Assembly: GCA_903872505.1 (NCBI GenBank) | Contig: CAIQKV010000074.1 | Span: 17,036 to 81,035, forward strand | DNA: 64,000 nt | From: an uncultured Opitutia bacterium | GTDB lineage: Bacteria; Verrucomicrobiota; Verrucomicrobiia; Opitutales; Opitutaceae | Direction: 5' to 3' | In this document: positions 24,674 through 34,473 of the stretch, piece by piece | Position numbering within the stretch: the stretch's first letter is position 1 | Layout: each line of letters starts with the position of its first letter | Made by a program: the position numbers and the translations under genes | The notes under the pieces: model-generated | What the model was told of the DNA's origin: nothing | Seen by the model: the letters and a program-made list of their open reading frames with translations, nothing else | The model's database searches: none

Positions 24674-26653
24674 ATGGCCCTACCCCAACTGACCGACGAG
24701 CAGATCCGCACCTGGACCCGGACCCAAAAGGACCGCTGGTGGTTTGAAAACGTCTTCCGCGGCGACATGCCGCAGCTGACGATCCGCTCCGCGATCACCG
24801 GCTTCCTCCTCGGTGGGATTCTCGCGGCCACCAACCTCTACATCGGCGGCAAGACCGGCATCACCACCGGCGTGGGCCTCACCTCGGTGATCCTGGCCTT
24901 CGCGCTCTACCGCGGGCTCGCCAAGGGCGGGTTCGCGCAGGACTTCACCATCCTCGAGAACAACTGCACCCAGTCGATCGCCACCGCGGCGGGCTACATG
25001 ACGTCGCCGCTGATCTCCGCGCTGGCGGCCTACATGCTCGTCACCGGCAAAATTATCCCGTGGTGGCACATGCTGTCCTGGATGCTGGTGGTGTCCGTGC
25101 TGGGTGTGTTCATCGCCTTCCCGATGAAACGGCGCTTCATCAACGAGGAGCAGCTGCCGTTTCCCGAGGGCCGCGCCGCCGGTGTCGTGCTCGATGCGCT
25201 CTATCACGGCAAGGCGGAGCAGGGCGTGTTCAAGGCCCGGCTGCTCGGCTGGACCGCCGCGCTCGCCGCCTTCGTTAATTTCATCTCGGGCGACGGCTGG
25301 ATGCGCCTGGTGCAGTTCACGCTGCTGCGGATGAATTCCTGGACCGGGCTGAAGGAGCCGTGGATCCTGCAGGAACGGCTCGACACCTACTACTACAACC
25401 TCGCGACGCGGCTGCACCTCTGGATTCCCAAGATCCTCGGCACTGACATCCGCCAACTCGGGCTCCGGCTGACACTCGACCTTTCCATGATCGGCGTGGG
25501 CGGGCTGATGGGCATCCGCGTGGCGACCAGCTGCCTGCTCGGGGCGTTCATCAACTACCTCATCCTCGCGCCGATCATGATCCAGCGCGGCGAAATCGCG
25601 CCGCGGGTCGCGGCCAACGGCGCGGTCATCGCCATCTCCCGCGCCGAGATCGTCAACCAGTGGTCCCTCTGGTGGGCGGTGGCGATGATGGTGGTCGGTT
25701 CCCTGGTCGGCCTCCTCGGGAAACCCGAGCTGTTCCGGGGTATCTTCAAGCGGAAGGCCGCCGCCACCGCCAGGGAGCCCGACGTGCTCAAGCACATCGA
25801 GCTGCCGCTCTGGCTGTCGGCCATCATGGTGCCGTTGCTCACCGTGCTCGGCGCGACGGTGTCGCACCAGTTTTTCGGCGTGCCGTGGTTCCTGGCGTTC
25901 ATCTCCTTCCCGCTGATCTTCGTGCTGGCGATCATCTGCACCAACGCGATGGCGCTCACGTCCTGGACCCCCACCGGCGCGCTCGCCAAGATCACCCAGT
26001 TCACGATGGCGGCCTTCGACCGCACCAACCCGGCGAGCAACCTCATCCCGGGCGGCATGACCGCGGAGGTCTCCGCCAACGCCGCCAACCTGCTGTCCGA
26101 CATCAAGCCCGGCTACATGCTCGGCGCCAAGCCGCGCCAGCAGGCCATCGGCCACGTCATCGGCATCTGCGCGGGGGCGATGGCCGCGGTGCCGCTGTTT
26201 TACCTGCTTTTCCTGCCGCCGGCGCGGGATGGCACGCGCACCGTGACCACCCTGGTGTCCGACCAGTTCGCCATGCCCGCCGCGGTGCAGTGGCGGGGTG
26301 TGGCCGACCTGATCGCCCACGGGCTGAAGTCGCTGCCCACCACGGCGGTGGTGGCGATGATCGTGGCGGCGGTCTGCGCCGCGGCGATCGAGATTGCGCG
26401 GATCGTGACGCGGGGCCGTTTCCCGCTGAGCGCGGTGTCGATCGGCCTCGGCGTCGTGCTGCCCCCCGAGTATACCTTCACGATGTGGTTGGGCGCACTG
26501 CTCTTCTGGTGGACGAGCCGGAAGCATCCCGAGCCCGGCACCAAGGGCCATGATTTCTGGGTGGAGGGCTGCGAACCGATCTGCGCCGGCCTGATTTCCG
26601 GCTGGGCCCTCACCGGCATCGCCAACTCGGTAATCAACGTCCTGCTCTACTGA
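24674..26653 (+). CDS. OPT-family oligopeptide/metal-chelate transporter
   Basis: 659 residues with about 14-16 membrane helices. Family features are the N-terminal LTIRSAITGFLLGGILAATN, NLYIGGKTGITTGVGL, the ENNCTQSIATAAGYMTS segment, and the C-terminal PPEYTFTMWLGALLFW followed by EGCEPICAGLISGWALTG. OPT proteins import oligopeptides or metal-siderophore complexes in cotransport with protons; the substrate is not predictable here. The ATG at 24674 is preferred because upstream codons lack protein character. Confidence 0.88.
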   Translation: MALPQLTDEQIRTWTRTQKDRWWFENVFRGDMPQLTIRSAITGFLLGGILAATNLYIGGKTGITTGVGLTSVILAFALYRGLAKGGFAQDFTILENNCTQSIATAAGYMTSPLISALAAYMLVTGKIIPWWHMLSWMLVVSVLGVFIAFPMKRRFINEEQLPFPEGRAAGVVLDALYHGKAEQGVFKARLLGWTAALAAFVNFISGDGWMRLVQFTLLRMNSWTGLKEPWILQERLDTYYYNLATRLHLWIPKILGTDIRQLGLRLTLDLSMIGVGGLMGIRVATSCLLGAFINYLILAPIMIQRGEIAPRVAANGAVIAISRAEIVNQWSLWWAVAMMVVGSLVGLLGKPELFRGIFKRKAAATAREPDVLKHIELPLWLSAIMVPLLTVLGATVSHQFFGVPWFLAFISFPLIFVLAIICTNAMALTSWTPTGALAKITQFTMAAFDRTNPASNLIPGGMTAEVSANAANLLSDIKPGYMLGAKPRQQAIGHVIGICAGAMAAVPLFYLLFLPPARDGTRTVTTLVSDQFAMPAAVQWRGVADLIAHGLKSLPTTAVVAMIVAAVCAAAIEIARIVTRGRFPLSAVSIGLGVVLPPEYTFTMWLGALLFWWTSRKHPEPGTKGHDFWVEGCEPICAGLISGWALTGIANSVINVLLY

Positions 26654-26687
26654 ACCGGCGGGCCCCGGCCCGCCCCAGGCGTCCGTC

Positions 26688-27893
26688 ATGCTCACCCCCG
26701 CCGAGGCCGAAAAACTGATGCGGGCGGCCCTCGCCCCGTTTCCAACCGAGGGGTGCCCGCTGGACGCGGCCCACGGGCGGGTGCTGCGCGCCGAGTTGCA
26801 CGCGGACCGCGACCTCCCGCCGTACGACCGGGTGATCCTGGATGGCTACGCGCTGCGCACCGCGGCGCTCAACGCCGGCCAGCGCCGGTTTCGCATCGAG
26901 GCCACGCAGGCCGCGGGCATGCGGCCGTTCCAACTCGGGCCGGCCGACGACGCCTGCGTCGAGGTCGCGACGGGAGCCGTGCTGCCCGCCGGCGCCGACT
27001 GCGTGGTGCCCTACGAGGACACGAAACCTGACGGCCCGGCCATGACGGTCCTGCCGGGAGCCGAATGGGCGCCCCAGCGCGCGATCCATCGGCGGGGCAG
27101 CGACCACCAGGCGGGCGAGGTGATCGTACGCGCCGGCACGCGCATCACGGGCCGGGAAATTGCCGTGGCGGCCGCGGTCGGGGCCGTGACGCTGACCGTG
27201 ACCCGGATTCCCAGCATCGCGGTGGTGGCCACCGGCGACGAACTGGTCGAGGTGGGCGACGCGGTGGCGCCGCACCAGATCCGCCGGAGCAACGATTACG
27301 CGCTGCGGGCAGCGCTCGCGCAGGCGGGTTTTCCGCGGGTCGAGCGCTTTCACCTGCGCGACATGCGGCACGAGATCGAGCACATGCTCTGGCACATCAT
27401 GGCGGAGTTTGACGTGGTGCTCATCACCGGTGGCGTCTCGAAGGGAAAATTCGATTTTCTCCCCGCGGAACTGGAGGCCCAGGGCGTCCGGAAGATCTTC
27501 CACGGCGTCGCGCAGCGGCCCGGCAAGCCATTTTGGTTCGGGCTGAACCCCGAGGGAAAACCAGTCTTTGCCCTGCCCGGCAACCCGGTCTCCGCCTATA
27601 CCTGCCTGCACCGCTACGTGCTGCCCGGGCTGGCGCAGGCGAGCGGACTCACCCCTGTTGCACCTCAGATGGTGGCCCTGGCCGGGCCCGTGACCTTCCG
27701 GCCCAAGCTCGCGTATTTCCTGCCGGTGCGGATCAGCAGCGGCCCGCGCGGCGAACTGCTGGCGACACCGGATCCGAGCAACACTTCCGGTGACTTTGCC
27801 GGGCTGGTGGGCACGGACGGGTTTGTCGAGCTGCCGGCTGCATCCACCGAATTTCCCGCCGGCTATCTGGCCCTGTTCCGCCCGTGGGTCTGA
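26688..27893 (+). CDS. moeA: Molybdopterin molybdenumtransferase
   Basis: 401 residues. The N-terminal PPYDRVILDGYALR and VATGAVLPAGADCVVPYED segments, the central ITGGVSKGKFDFLP in the MoaB-like domain, and the C-terminal ALPGNPVSAYTCLHRYVLPG are MoeA hallmarks. It inserts molybdate into adenylated molybdopterin to finish the Moco cofactor. No other Moco genes are near. It follows the OPT transporter gene by 34 bases. Confidence 0.93.
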   Translation: MLTPAEAEKLMRAALAPFPTEGCPLDAAHGRVLRAELHADRDLPPYDRVILDGYALRTAALNAGQRRFRIEATQAAGMRPFQLGPADDACVEVATGAVLPAGADCVVPYEDTKPDGPAMTVLPGAEWAPQRAIHRRGSDHQAGEVIVRAGTRITGREIAVAAAVGAVTLTVTRIPSIAVVATGDELVEVGDAVAPHQIRRSNDYALRAALAQAGFPRVERFHLRDMRHEIEHMLWHIMAEFDVVLITGGVSKGKFDFLPAELEAQGVRKIFHGVAQRPGKPFWFGLNPEGKPVFALPGNPVSAYTCLHRYVLPGLAQASGLTPVAPQMVALAGPVTFRPKLAYFLPVRISSGPRGELLATPDPSNTSGDFAGLVGTDGFVELPAASTEFPAGYLALFRPWV

Positions 27894-27944
27894 CGCCGGC
27901 CGGTTTCGGCTCGTCACGCCGCCGGTGACCGTTATTTTTCCGGC

Positions 27945-28256
27945 ATGCTGTTCCTCGCCGCCGCCACCGCCCTGGACAAACTGAAGCAGGTTCCCACCGC
28001 CTTCTGGTGGAAAGTCGGCGCGGCGGTGCTGTGCGTGATCATCCTGGCTGCCGTGCTGCAGCGGGTGGCGCAGATGAACAAGGTCGTGCTCGCGGTGATC
28101 GTGCTGGTCGTCTTCACGATCGTCGGGGTCAACTGGATCTACGATCGCAATGAGCCGGCGTTCATGACGCCGATCATCAATAAGATCGCGCCGTTCCTGC
28201 CCAGCAAGGGCAGCTACTCCACGAAGCAGCAGGCCGCGCCGGGACAGAAACCCTAG
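27945..28256 (+). CDS. Small hypothetical membrane protein
   Basis: 103 residues with two hydrophobic helices, WKVGAAVLCVIILAAVLQRV (~22-42) and VVLAVIVLVVFTIVGVNWIY (~47-66), and a hydrophilic C-terminus. No family is recognised. It is convergent with gmk and 51 bases after the moeA stop. Confidence 0.6.
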   Translation: MLFLAAATALDKLKQVPTAFWWKVGAAVLCVIILAAVLQRVAQMNKVVLAVIVLVVFTIVGVNWIYDRNEPAFMTPIINKIAPFLPSKGSYSTKQQAAPGQKP

Positions 28257-28276
28257 CCCGCAAGCGCCGGCCTGAC

Positions 28277-28882
28277 TCAGGCGGTGCCGGCGGCCCGGGC
28301 GCGGGCCTTGGCCAGGATTTCCAGCAGCGCCGCGAAATCCTCGTCGCGCGTGCGGCTGTCGATCACGAAGTCAAATTTAGGGGCCTCGCGCAATTCGCGC
28401 TCGGCCGTCCGCATCCGGCCGGCGATCTCCGCCTCGTCATCCTGTGCCCGCTCGCGCATCCGGGCCACCAGCCGGTCGTGGTCGACCATGATGAAAATCG
28501 TGGTCATCCGCCGGCCGAGCAGCGGGTCGGCCGCGGCCGCGCGGCGGAAGCTCTCCACGCCCTGCACATCGACGCTGATCACCAGGCTCTGCCCGCGGGC
28601 CATCGGCTCCCGCACGCTTGAGGTGAGCGTGCCGTAGCGGCGCTTGCCATGCACCCAGGCCCACTCGAGGAAGGCGTTGGCCGCGAGCTTGGCGTCAAAC
28701 TGCTCGGGGGTGAAGAAATGATAGTGCACGCCGTTGATTTCCCCGGGCCGCGGGGTACGGGTCGTGGTGGTGACCACCCGGGAGAAGCCCGGCACTTCCG
28801 CCACCAGCCGGTCGCACAGCGTGCTCTTGCCGGAGCCGGCCGGGCCGGCGAGGACGAGCAGAACGGGGGTCTCGGTGGTCAC
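28277..28882 (-). CDS. gmk: Guanylate kinase
   Basis: 201 residues from a GTG start. The P-loop is GPAGSGKST (residues ~13-21). The GMP-binding segment is TTTTRTPRPGEINGVHYHF, and FLEWAWVHGKRRYGT and VDVQGVESFRR are also conserved. It phosphorylates GMP to GDP with ATP. The sequence is standard in length and motifs. rpoZ, a frequent partner, is not adjacent. Confidence 0.92.
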   Translation of the reverse strand: MTTETPVLLVLAGPAGSGKSTLCDRLVAEVPGFSRVVTTTTRTPRPGEINGVHYHFFTPEQFDAKLAANAFLEWAWVHGKRRYGTLTSSVREPMARGQSLVISVDVQGVESFRRAAAADPLLGRRMTTIFIMVDHDRLVARMRERAQDDEAEIAGRMRTAERELREAPKFDFVIDSRTRDEDFAALLEILAKARARAAGTA

Positions 28883-28892
28883 GGCAGCGATA

Positions 28893-29432
28893 TCAGTAGG
28901 TGAAGGCCGCGGCCGCCAGCACCAGCCCGTAGGCCAGCAGCGCGCCGCCCAGCCCGCGGGACCGGCCGGGCCGGAGGAAGAGCCAGTTGAAAAAATCCCT
29001 CAGCCGGTACGGCTGGACGCCCAGCCAGATGGCCGCCGCGATCAGCAGATAGACCGGGGTGACCAGCAGCAGCCGCTGGGGATGCTCATACTCCATGTAG
29101 GCGGCGTTCAACAGCGGCGCCGCGGCCAGGAGTACCAGCACGCACAGGCCGCGCACGGCCAGGAAATCCGGCACGCACTTGAACGCCAGCACGGCGACCG
29201 CCGCGAAACCGACGGTCAGCAGCACGTGGTATTCGCCAAAATCGGCCGCCGACAGGTGCCAGACAAGCCAGAGGAACCACAGGGCCCCGCCGCCGAAGAG
29301 GACGAGCGCGGCGGAGGACGAGCGCGGCAGGAGCTGCAGCGACGCCACCACCGCCGGGCGGTTCGCCAGCAGCGTCGCACCCAGCACGGCGAGGAACAGG
29401 CCGGGAAGGAGCGTGGCGAGAAAAAGCGACAT
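28893..29432 (-). CDS. Hypothetical multi-pass membrane protein
   Basis: 179 residues with about five hydrophobic helices, starting MSLFLATLLPGLFLAVLGATLL and including VLLTVGFAAVAVLAF and LLVTPVYLLIAAAIWLGV. No motif is recognisable. It lies directly upstream of gmk on the same strand with a 10-base gap and is probably cotranscribed. Confidence 0.6.
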   Translation of the reverse strand: MSLFLATLLPGLFLAVLGATLLANRPAVVASLQLLPRSSSAALVLFGGGALWFLWLVWHLSAADFGEYHVLLTVGFAAVAVLAFKCVPDFLAVRGLCVLVLLAAAPLLNAAYMEYEHPQRLLLVTPVYLLIAAAIWLGVQPYRLRDFFNWLFLRPGRSRGLGGALLAYGLVLAAAAFTY

Positions 29433-29474
29433 ATGGAGAAGTGACGGGCGTGCGCGGCTGGTGACGAGGTTAAA

Positions 29475-30866
29475 TTATGACTGGGCGGAGACCGAAAGGT
29501 TTCCTTCGCTCCCCACCCCGGCCAGCACCAGCTCGCCGTACAGCGTGCTCACACTGGCCCGCGTGATCGCCAGCGGCACCAGCGAACCAATGAGCCGCGC
29601 CTCGGCCTCGAATACGCACACGCGGTTGCCGCGCGTGCGGCCGGTGAAACGCCGGCCGGACTGGTCCGGGCCCTCGACCAGCACCTCCTCGACCGTGCCC
29701 ACCAGCGTGGCGTTGCGGCGCTCGGAGTTCCGGCGGAGCACCTCGAGCAGCGCCTGGTTGCGCGCCTCCTTGGTCTCCTCCGGCACCTGCCCTTCCATCG
29801 TTGCGGCGGGCGTGCCGGTCCGGATGGAATACTTGAAAACGTAGGCCATGTCGTAGTTGCACGCCGCGAACAGCTCGAGCGTCTGCGCGAAGTCCTCGTC
29901 GGTTTCACCGGGGAAGCCCACGATCACGTCGGTCGAGAAATACATGTCGGCCCGCACCGCGCGCAGCGCGTCGACGATCTCCCGGTAGCGTTCCCGCGTG
30001 TATGGCCGGTTCATCGCGCGGAGGATGCGGTTGCTGCCCGACTGCATCGGCAGGTGCACGTAGCCGCAGAGCTTCGGCAGCCGGCCGTAGGCCTCGACCA
30101 GGTCGTCCTTGAAGCCGCGCGGGTGCGGCGAGGTGAAGCGGATGCGCTCCAGGCCCTCGATCGCGTGCACCTGCTCCAGCAGCTGCACAAACGGCGTCAC
30201 GCCCCCGGCGTGCGCGTAGTCGCGGCGGCCGTAGCTGGTGACGATCTGGCCGAGCAGCGTGACCTCCTTCACGCCGCGCGCCGCGAGGGCGCGGCACTCG
30301 GCCACGATCTCCGCCATCGGCCGCGAGCGCTCGTCGCCGCGCGTCTTCGGCACGATGCAGAACGAACAGTCCATGTTGCAGCCCTGCTGGATTGAGACGA
30401 AGGCGTTCACCTGGCGGTCGGCAAGCTCGTGGTCGCGGATGGTGTTCTGCGAGCCAGCCTCCTCGGCGATGTCGACGATGGTCTGTCCGAGCGGCACCCC
30501 GGCGTCGCGCGCCGCCCGGAGGTTGTCGAGATAGTCCGGCACCTGGTGGAATTTCTGCGTGCCGACGATCAGGTCGACGTCCGGCAGCTGGTCGAGGAGT
30601 GCCGCGCCGCGGTTCTGGGCCATGCAGCCCAGGATCCCGAGGACGAAGTCCGGGTTCTTCCGCTGGCGTTTCTGCACACTGCCGGCCTTGCCGATGGCCT
30701 TCTGCTCCGCCGCGTCGCGCACCGAGCAGGTGTTGAGCAGCAGGATATCGCACTCCTCCTCCCGGCCGACGATGCGGTAACCGCGGGCGCGCAGTATTGC
30801 CGCGACCGCCTCGCTGTCGCGCTCGTTCATCTGGCAGCCGTAGGTTTTGATGTGGACCCGGTTCAC
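29475..30866 (-). CDS. miaB: tRNA (N6-isopentenyladenosine-37-C2)-methylthiotransferase MiaB
   Basis: 463 residues from a GTG start at 30866 (VNRVHIKTYGCQMNERDSE). Three N-terminal cysteines (C11, C47, C81) bind one 4Fe-4S cluster, and the radical-SAM CxxxCxxC is CNMDCSFC (C163, C167, C170). A C-terminal TRAM domain (EEVLVEGPDQSGRRFTGRTR) follows. The enzyme adds a methylthio group to i6A37 in tRNAs reading UNN codons. The frame extends upstream, but the conserved N-terminus begins at this GTG. Confidence 0.94.
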   Translation of the reverse strand: MNRVHIKTYGCQMNERDSEAVAAILRARGYRIVGREEECDILLLNTCSVRDAAEQKAIGKAGSVQKRQRKNPDFVLGILGCMAQNRGAALLDQLPDVDLIVGTQKFHQVPDYLDNLRAARDAGVPLGQTIVDIAEEAGSQNTIRDHELADRQVNAFVSIQQGCNMDCSFCIVPKTRGDERSRPMAEIVAECRALAARGVKEVTLLGQIVTSYGRRDYAHAGGVTPFVQLLEQVHAIEGLERIRFTSPHPRGFKDDLVEAYGRLPKLCGYVHLPMQSGSNRILRAMNRPYTRERYREIVDALRAVRADMYFSTDVIVGFPGETDEDFAQTLELFAACNYDMAYVFKYSIRTGTPAATMEGQVPEETKEARNQALLEVLRRNSERRNATLVGTVEEVLVEGPDQSGRRFTGRTRGNRVCVFEAEARLIGSLVPLAITRASVSTLYGELVLAGVGSEGNLSVSAQS

Positions 30867-30974
30867 GGAGGGAGCGGCCCTAATTAAAGGGGTCCCGAGG
30901 GGGGTCAAACGGTAAACACCCCGGGCTGGCCTGCGGCCGCGCAACCTGCTGGGCTGGTGGCGGTCAGACCAGCC

Positions 30975-31904
30975 ATGCGCCGACTCCCCATTATTGCCCT
31001 GATTGCGGTTGCGACCGGTTTTGCCGCCGAGCCGCCACCCGCGCCGAAACCGGCCGAGCCGTCCGCCGACGAGGCTTATGACTTGGGTAAGTCGCTCTTC
31101 GACCAGTACGCGCCGGCTGAGATCAAGGAGCAGTATGAGTTTCCCTCGCGCGAGCGCTGGGATGAGTTTGCTGGGCGGCTGCAGCAGGCGCTGGACAGCG
31201 ACAACCTCGCGGAGCTGGCCACCTACGAGCCTGAGGCCAGATCGGCGCTCACCGCCCTGCGCGCGCTGCCCGGCTACGAGGACTATGCCGACTGGCTCGC
31301 CGCCCGCATCGACTACATCGAGGCCGCCAAGCTGGCGACGCGGCTCCCGCCACCACCGGCCAAACCCGGCCAGCGGGCGCCCAACATTCCCTACTACGAC
31401 CTCTGGATGCAGCGCGTGCGCGCCCGGCCGGTGCCGGCGCGCGCCGACGAGCTGATGCCGATCCTGCAGGCGGCCTTTGCGGCGGAGGGCGTGCCGCCCG
31501 AGGTGGCCTGGCTGGCCGAGGTGGAGTCGAGCCTCGACCCCGCGGCGCGCAGCCCGGCCGGCGCCAAGGGTCTATTCCAACTCATGCCCGTCACCGCCCG
31601 TTCGCTCGGGTTGAGCACGCTGCTGCCGGATGAGCGCGCCAACGTGGAAAAATCCGCCCGCGCCGCCGCGCGCTACCTGCAGGCCCTGCGGGCGAAATTT
31701 GGCGAGTGGCCCCTCGCCTTCGCGGCCTACAATGCCGGCGAGGGCCGCGTGCGCCGGATGCTGGCCGCGCGTTCGGGGCACAACTTTGGGGATATCTCCG
31801 CCGCGCTGCCGTCGGAGACGCGCATGTATGTGCCGAAGGTCTGCGCCACCATCGCGGTGCGCACGGGGATGACGCCGGAAAAACTGGCCGCGCCCCACAG
31901 CTAA
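30975..31904 (+). CDS. Lytic transglycosylase (SLT domain)
   Basis: 309 residues with a signal peptide (MRRLPIIALIAVATGFA). After a ~170-residue N-terminal region, the SLT/goose-lysozyme fold carries the catalytic glutamate in EVESSLDPAARSPAGAKGLF, then QLMPVTARSLGL and AFAAYNAGEGRVRRML. These match MltD/MltC-type murein lytic transglycosylases, which cleave peptidoglycan in the periplasm. There is no LysM domain or lipobox. It is divergent from miaB. Confidence 0.9.
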   Translation: MRRLPIIALIAVATGFAAEPPPAPKPAEPSADEAYDLGKSLFDQYAPAEIKEQYEFPSRERWDEFAGRLQQALDSDNLAELATYEPEARSALTALRALPGYEDYADWLAARIDYIEAAKLATRLPPPPAKPGQRAPNIPYYDLWMQRVRARPVPARADELMPILQAAFAAEGVPPEVAWLAEVESSLDPAARSPAGAKGLFQLMPVTARSLGLSTLLPDERANVEKSARAAARYLQALRAKFGEWPLAFAAYNAGEGRVRRMLAARSGHNFGDISAALPSETRMYVPKVCATIAVRTGMTPEKLAAPHS

Positions 31905-32023
31905 GCCCCGCTGGAACCGCCCATCCGGCCGGAGGTTATCAAAAACCCGTATTTTCCCGGCGGCCGGGAGACGGGGCGCGAATTTTCGTCGCCAGCGGAC
32001 GGCCCGGCGCTTTGCTCAAACCC

Positions 32024-33346
32024 ATGGGATTTTTCGATCGTTTTGCCGGCAAGAAACCCGCCCTGTCCGCCGCCCCGGCTACGGAGGAAACCGCCGCCCC
32101 GACCGCGAGCGCAGTGATGCCGCAGCTGATCGAGGCCCGGGAAAAACTCGAGGCCAAGGACCTGCCTGGCGCGCTCGCGCTGTATGAGGAGGCGCTGTTC
32201 CTGGCGGGCGACCGCGCCGACGTGCTGGTAACAATCTCGGGCGACCTCGGCGTCAACGGCCACGTGCGCCAGATCATCGAGCTGGTGGCGCCACGCTACG
32301 ACGCCGAGCGCCACGGGCCCGCGACGGGCCTGAACGTCCTCCAGGCGTACCTCGCCGTGCGCAACGCCGAGGCGGCGCAGCACGTGCTGGACATCCTCTT
32401 CGCCCTGCAGCGGCCCGAGCTCGAGGAGCGGCTCCACGGCTTCTCCAACGCCATCGCCGAGATCATCCAGAAGGACCTGCCGCCGCTCGACACGGCCGGG
32501 GCGCCTCCCGAGCCGGACAAGGTCAACCTCGTGAGCATCAGCAAGCCGATCTGGTTCTACGGGCTGGAGTCGCTGGCCGGGCAGATCCTGCCGGCGAAAG
32601 GCAGCGGGCTGCGCCGCGTGGCGTTCACCCAGCTGGCGCTGCCGGGCGCCGGCGACGTCGCCGCCCTGCAGCGACGGGCGGAGGACGAGCTCGGCCGCCT
32701 GAGCCGCACGCTGCCACTGTGGCTGGCGGAGACGTTTTATTTCTCCCCGCATTATCTGCCGATCGCGGCCGTCGCCCTGATGAACCAGCGGCACTACGCG
32801 CTGTTTGGCTCGGAATGGACGATGGACAACCTCCGGCAGTTCATCGACACGACCGAGGGCGGGCTCGACTATGTGTTCACCGGCGCAGTTCACCAGACCG
32901 GCAGCGACTACGAGCTGCTGCTGCGGGTCTGGGAGGTGAAGAAAATGCGCGAGCGCAAGCTGTTCACCCTGCGCTGGAATCCCGCCAGCGCGGACACCGA
33001 CCTCACCCAGTTGCACGAGCAAATCCGGGCGTTCATGGAATGGTCGCCGGATACGACCGGCGTCACCTACGCGCCACCCGCGCGGCCCACCGTCTGGCTC
33101 GATACGCTCGGCGCGTCCCTCTCGCTTTTCCTGAACGGGAAGGGCCTCTTGCCCAAGGAACAGGTCGTGCTGCCCGCGACCTTGGTGGATGTTGTGGCGG
33201 AGCAGGCGGCGACCAGCGAAGCGGCGTCGCTCGCCTGGTTGAACTTGAAGCACACGGCGACCCAGCTCGGCTTGGTTCGCAACCTCGCCGAGGTGCAGGT
33301 CCGCCCCACCGCAGTGGTCAAGCAGGCGCAGCAGGCCCTCGCCTAG
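32024..33346 (+). CDS. TPR-like hypothetical protein
   Basis: 440 residues beginning MGFFDRFAGKKPALSAAPA. The segment LIEAREKLEAKDLPGALALYEEALF (residues ~38-60) is a helical TPR-like hairpin, followed by helical segments that may form more repeats. The C-terminal half has aromatic stretches (FYFSPHYLPIAAVALMNQRH, WEVKKMRERKLFTLRW) of unknown fold. No catalytic motif is seen. The ATG at 32024 is chosen because it begins protein-like sequence after non-coding upstream bases. Confidence 0.65.
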   Translation: MGFFDRFAGKKPALSAAPATEETAAPTASAVMPQLIEAREKLEAKDLPGALALYEEALFLAGDRADVLVTISGDLGVNGHVRQIIELVAPRYDAERHGPATGLNVLQAYLAVRNAEAAQHVLDILFALQRPELEERLHGFSNAIAEIIQKDLPPLDTAGAPPEPDKVNLVSISKPIWFYGLESLAGQILPAKGSGLRRVAFTQLALPGAGDVAALQRRAEDELGRLSRTLPLWLAETFYFSPHYLPIAAVALMNQRHYALFGSEWTMDNLRQFIDTTEGGLDYVFTGAVHQTGSDYELLLRVWEVKKMRERKLFTLRWNPASADTDLTQLHEQIRAFMEWSPDTTGVTYAPPARPTVWLDTLGASLSLFLNGKGLLPKEQVVLPATLVDVVAEQAATSEAASLAWLNLKHTATQLGLVRNLAEVQVRPTAVVKQAQQALA

Positions 33347-33414
33347 CGCCGGCGCCGCCCCGCACAGAAAAGGTGGCGGCCGGGCCGGCTGTTGCTACGC
33401 TGCTTTCTCCCTTG

Positions 33415-34473
33415 ATGCATCCGTCCACCGCCGACCTGCGCATCCGCGCCACCAAGCCGCTCATCGCGCCGGCGTTGCTGGAGGAGGAGCTGCCGCTCGA
33501 CGATGCCCGCGCGACCCTCGTCGCGCGCACCCGCCGCGAGATCGAGGCGATCCTCACCGGCGCGGACCCGCGGTTGCTGGTCGTGGTCGGGCCCTGCTCC
33601 ATCCACGACCCGGCGGCGGCGGTCGAGTACGCGCAGCGCCTGCACGCGACGGCCAAGAAATATGCCGGCGAACTGCTGCTCGTCATGCGGGTGTATTTCG
33701 AAAAGCCGCGCACGGTCATCGGCTGGAAGGGGCTGATCAACGACCCGTTTCGCGACGGCAGTTTCCAGATCAACGCCGGCCTCCGCCTCGCGCGAAAGCT
33801 GATGATCGATGTCACCGGCCTCGGGCTGCCGGTGGCGACCGAGTTTTTGGACACGACCCTCGGCCAGTACTACGCCGAGTTGGTATCCTGGGGTGCGATC
33901 GGCGCGCGCACGGTCGAAAGCCAGGTGCACCGCGAGCTGGCGTCCGGACTCTCGATGCCGGTGGGGTTCAAGAACCGCACCGACGGCGACCTTCAGGTGG
34001 TGGTTGACGCCATCCGCTCGGCGCAGCACCCGCACTGGTTTCCCTCGCTGACCCGCGAAGGGGCGCCGGCGGTGATGGGCACGGCGGGCAACCCTTTTGG
34101 TCATCTTGTGCTGCGCGGCGGGAGCCGCGGACCGAACTTTTCCGCGGCGCACATCCATGCCGCAACCGCGCTGTTGAAGAAGAACCAGCTGCGGTCGTTC
34201 CTGATGGTGGATTGCAGCCACGCCAACAGCGCGAAGGACCCGGAAAAACAGGTGGCCGTGGCGGCCGACCTCGCGGCCCAGATCTCCGCCGGCGAGACCG
34301 CCATCGCCGCCGTGATGCTCGAGAGCAACCTGCTCGGCGGGACGCAGGATTATCAGGCGAAGCCGCTGGTCTACGGCCGCAGCATCACCGATGGCTGCCT
34401 GGCGTGGGAAAAGACGACCCCGATTCTCACGCAGCTGGCCAAGGCGGTGAAGGCGCGGCGCAAGAAGCAATGA
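33415..34473 (+). CDS. aroG: 3-deoxy-7-phosphoheptulonate (DAHP) synthase, class I
   Basis: 352 residues. VVGPCSIHDPAAAVEYA (~57-73, metal-binding C61), MRVYFEKPRTVIGWKGLINDP, GAIGARTVESQVHRE and MVDCSHANSAKDPEKQ are the class I AroFGH signature. It condenses PEP with erythrose 4-phosphate at the start of the shikimate pathway. The paralogue type, and so its feedback amino acid, cannot be told by eye. The AlkD-like gene overlaps its stop in ATGA. Confidence 0.92.
   Translation: MHPSTADLRIRATKPLIAPALLEEELPLDDARATLVARTRREIEAILTGADPRLLVVVGPCSIHDPAAAVEYAQRLHATAKKYAGELLLVMRVYFEKPRTVIGWKGLINDPFRDGSFQINAGLRLARKLMIDVTGLGLPVATEFLDTTLGQYYAELVSWGAIGARTVESQVHRELASGLSMPVGFKNRTDGDLQVVVDAIRSAQHPHWFPSLTREGAPAVMGTAGNPFGHLVLRGGSRGPNFSAAHIHAATALLKKNQLRSFLMVDCSHANSAKDPEKQVAVAADLAAQISAGETAIAAVMLESNLLGGTQDYQAKPLVYGRSITDGCLAWEKTTPILTQLAKAVKARRKKQ

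Noticed and set aside
24680..26695. Long minus-strand open frame opposite the OPT transporter gene
   Set aside because: Antisense shadow; the plus strand encodes a full OPT protein with family motifs.
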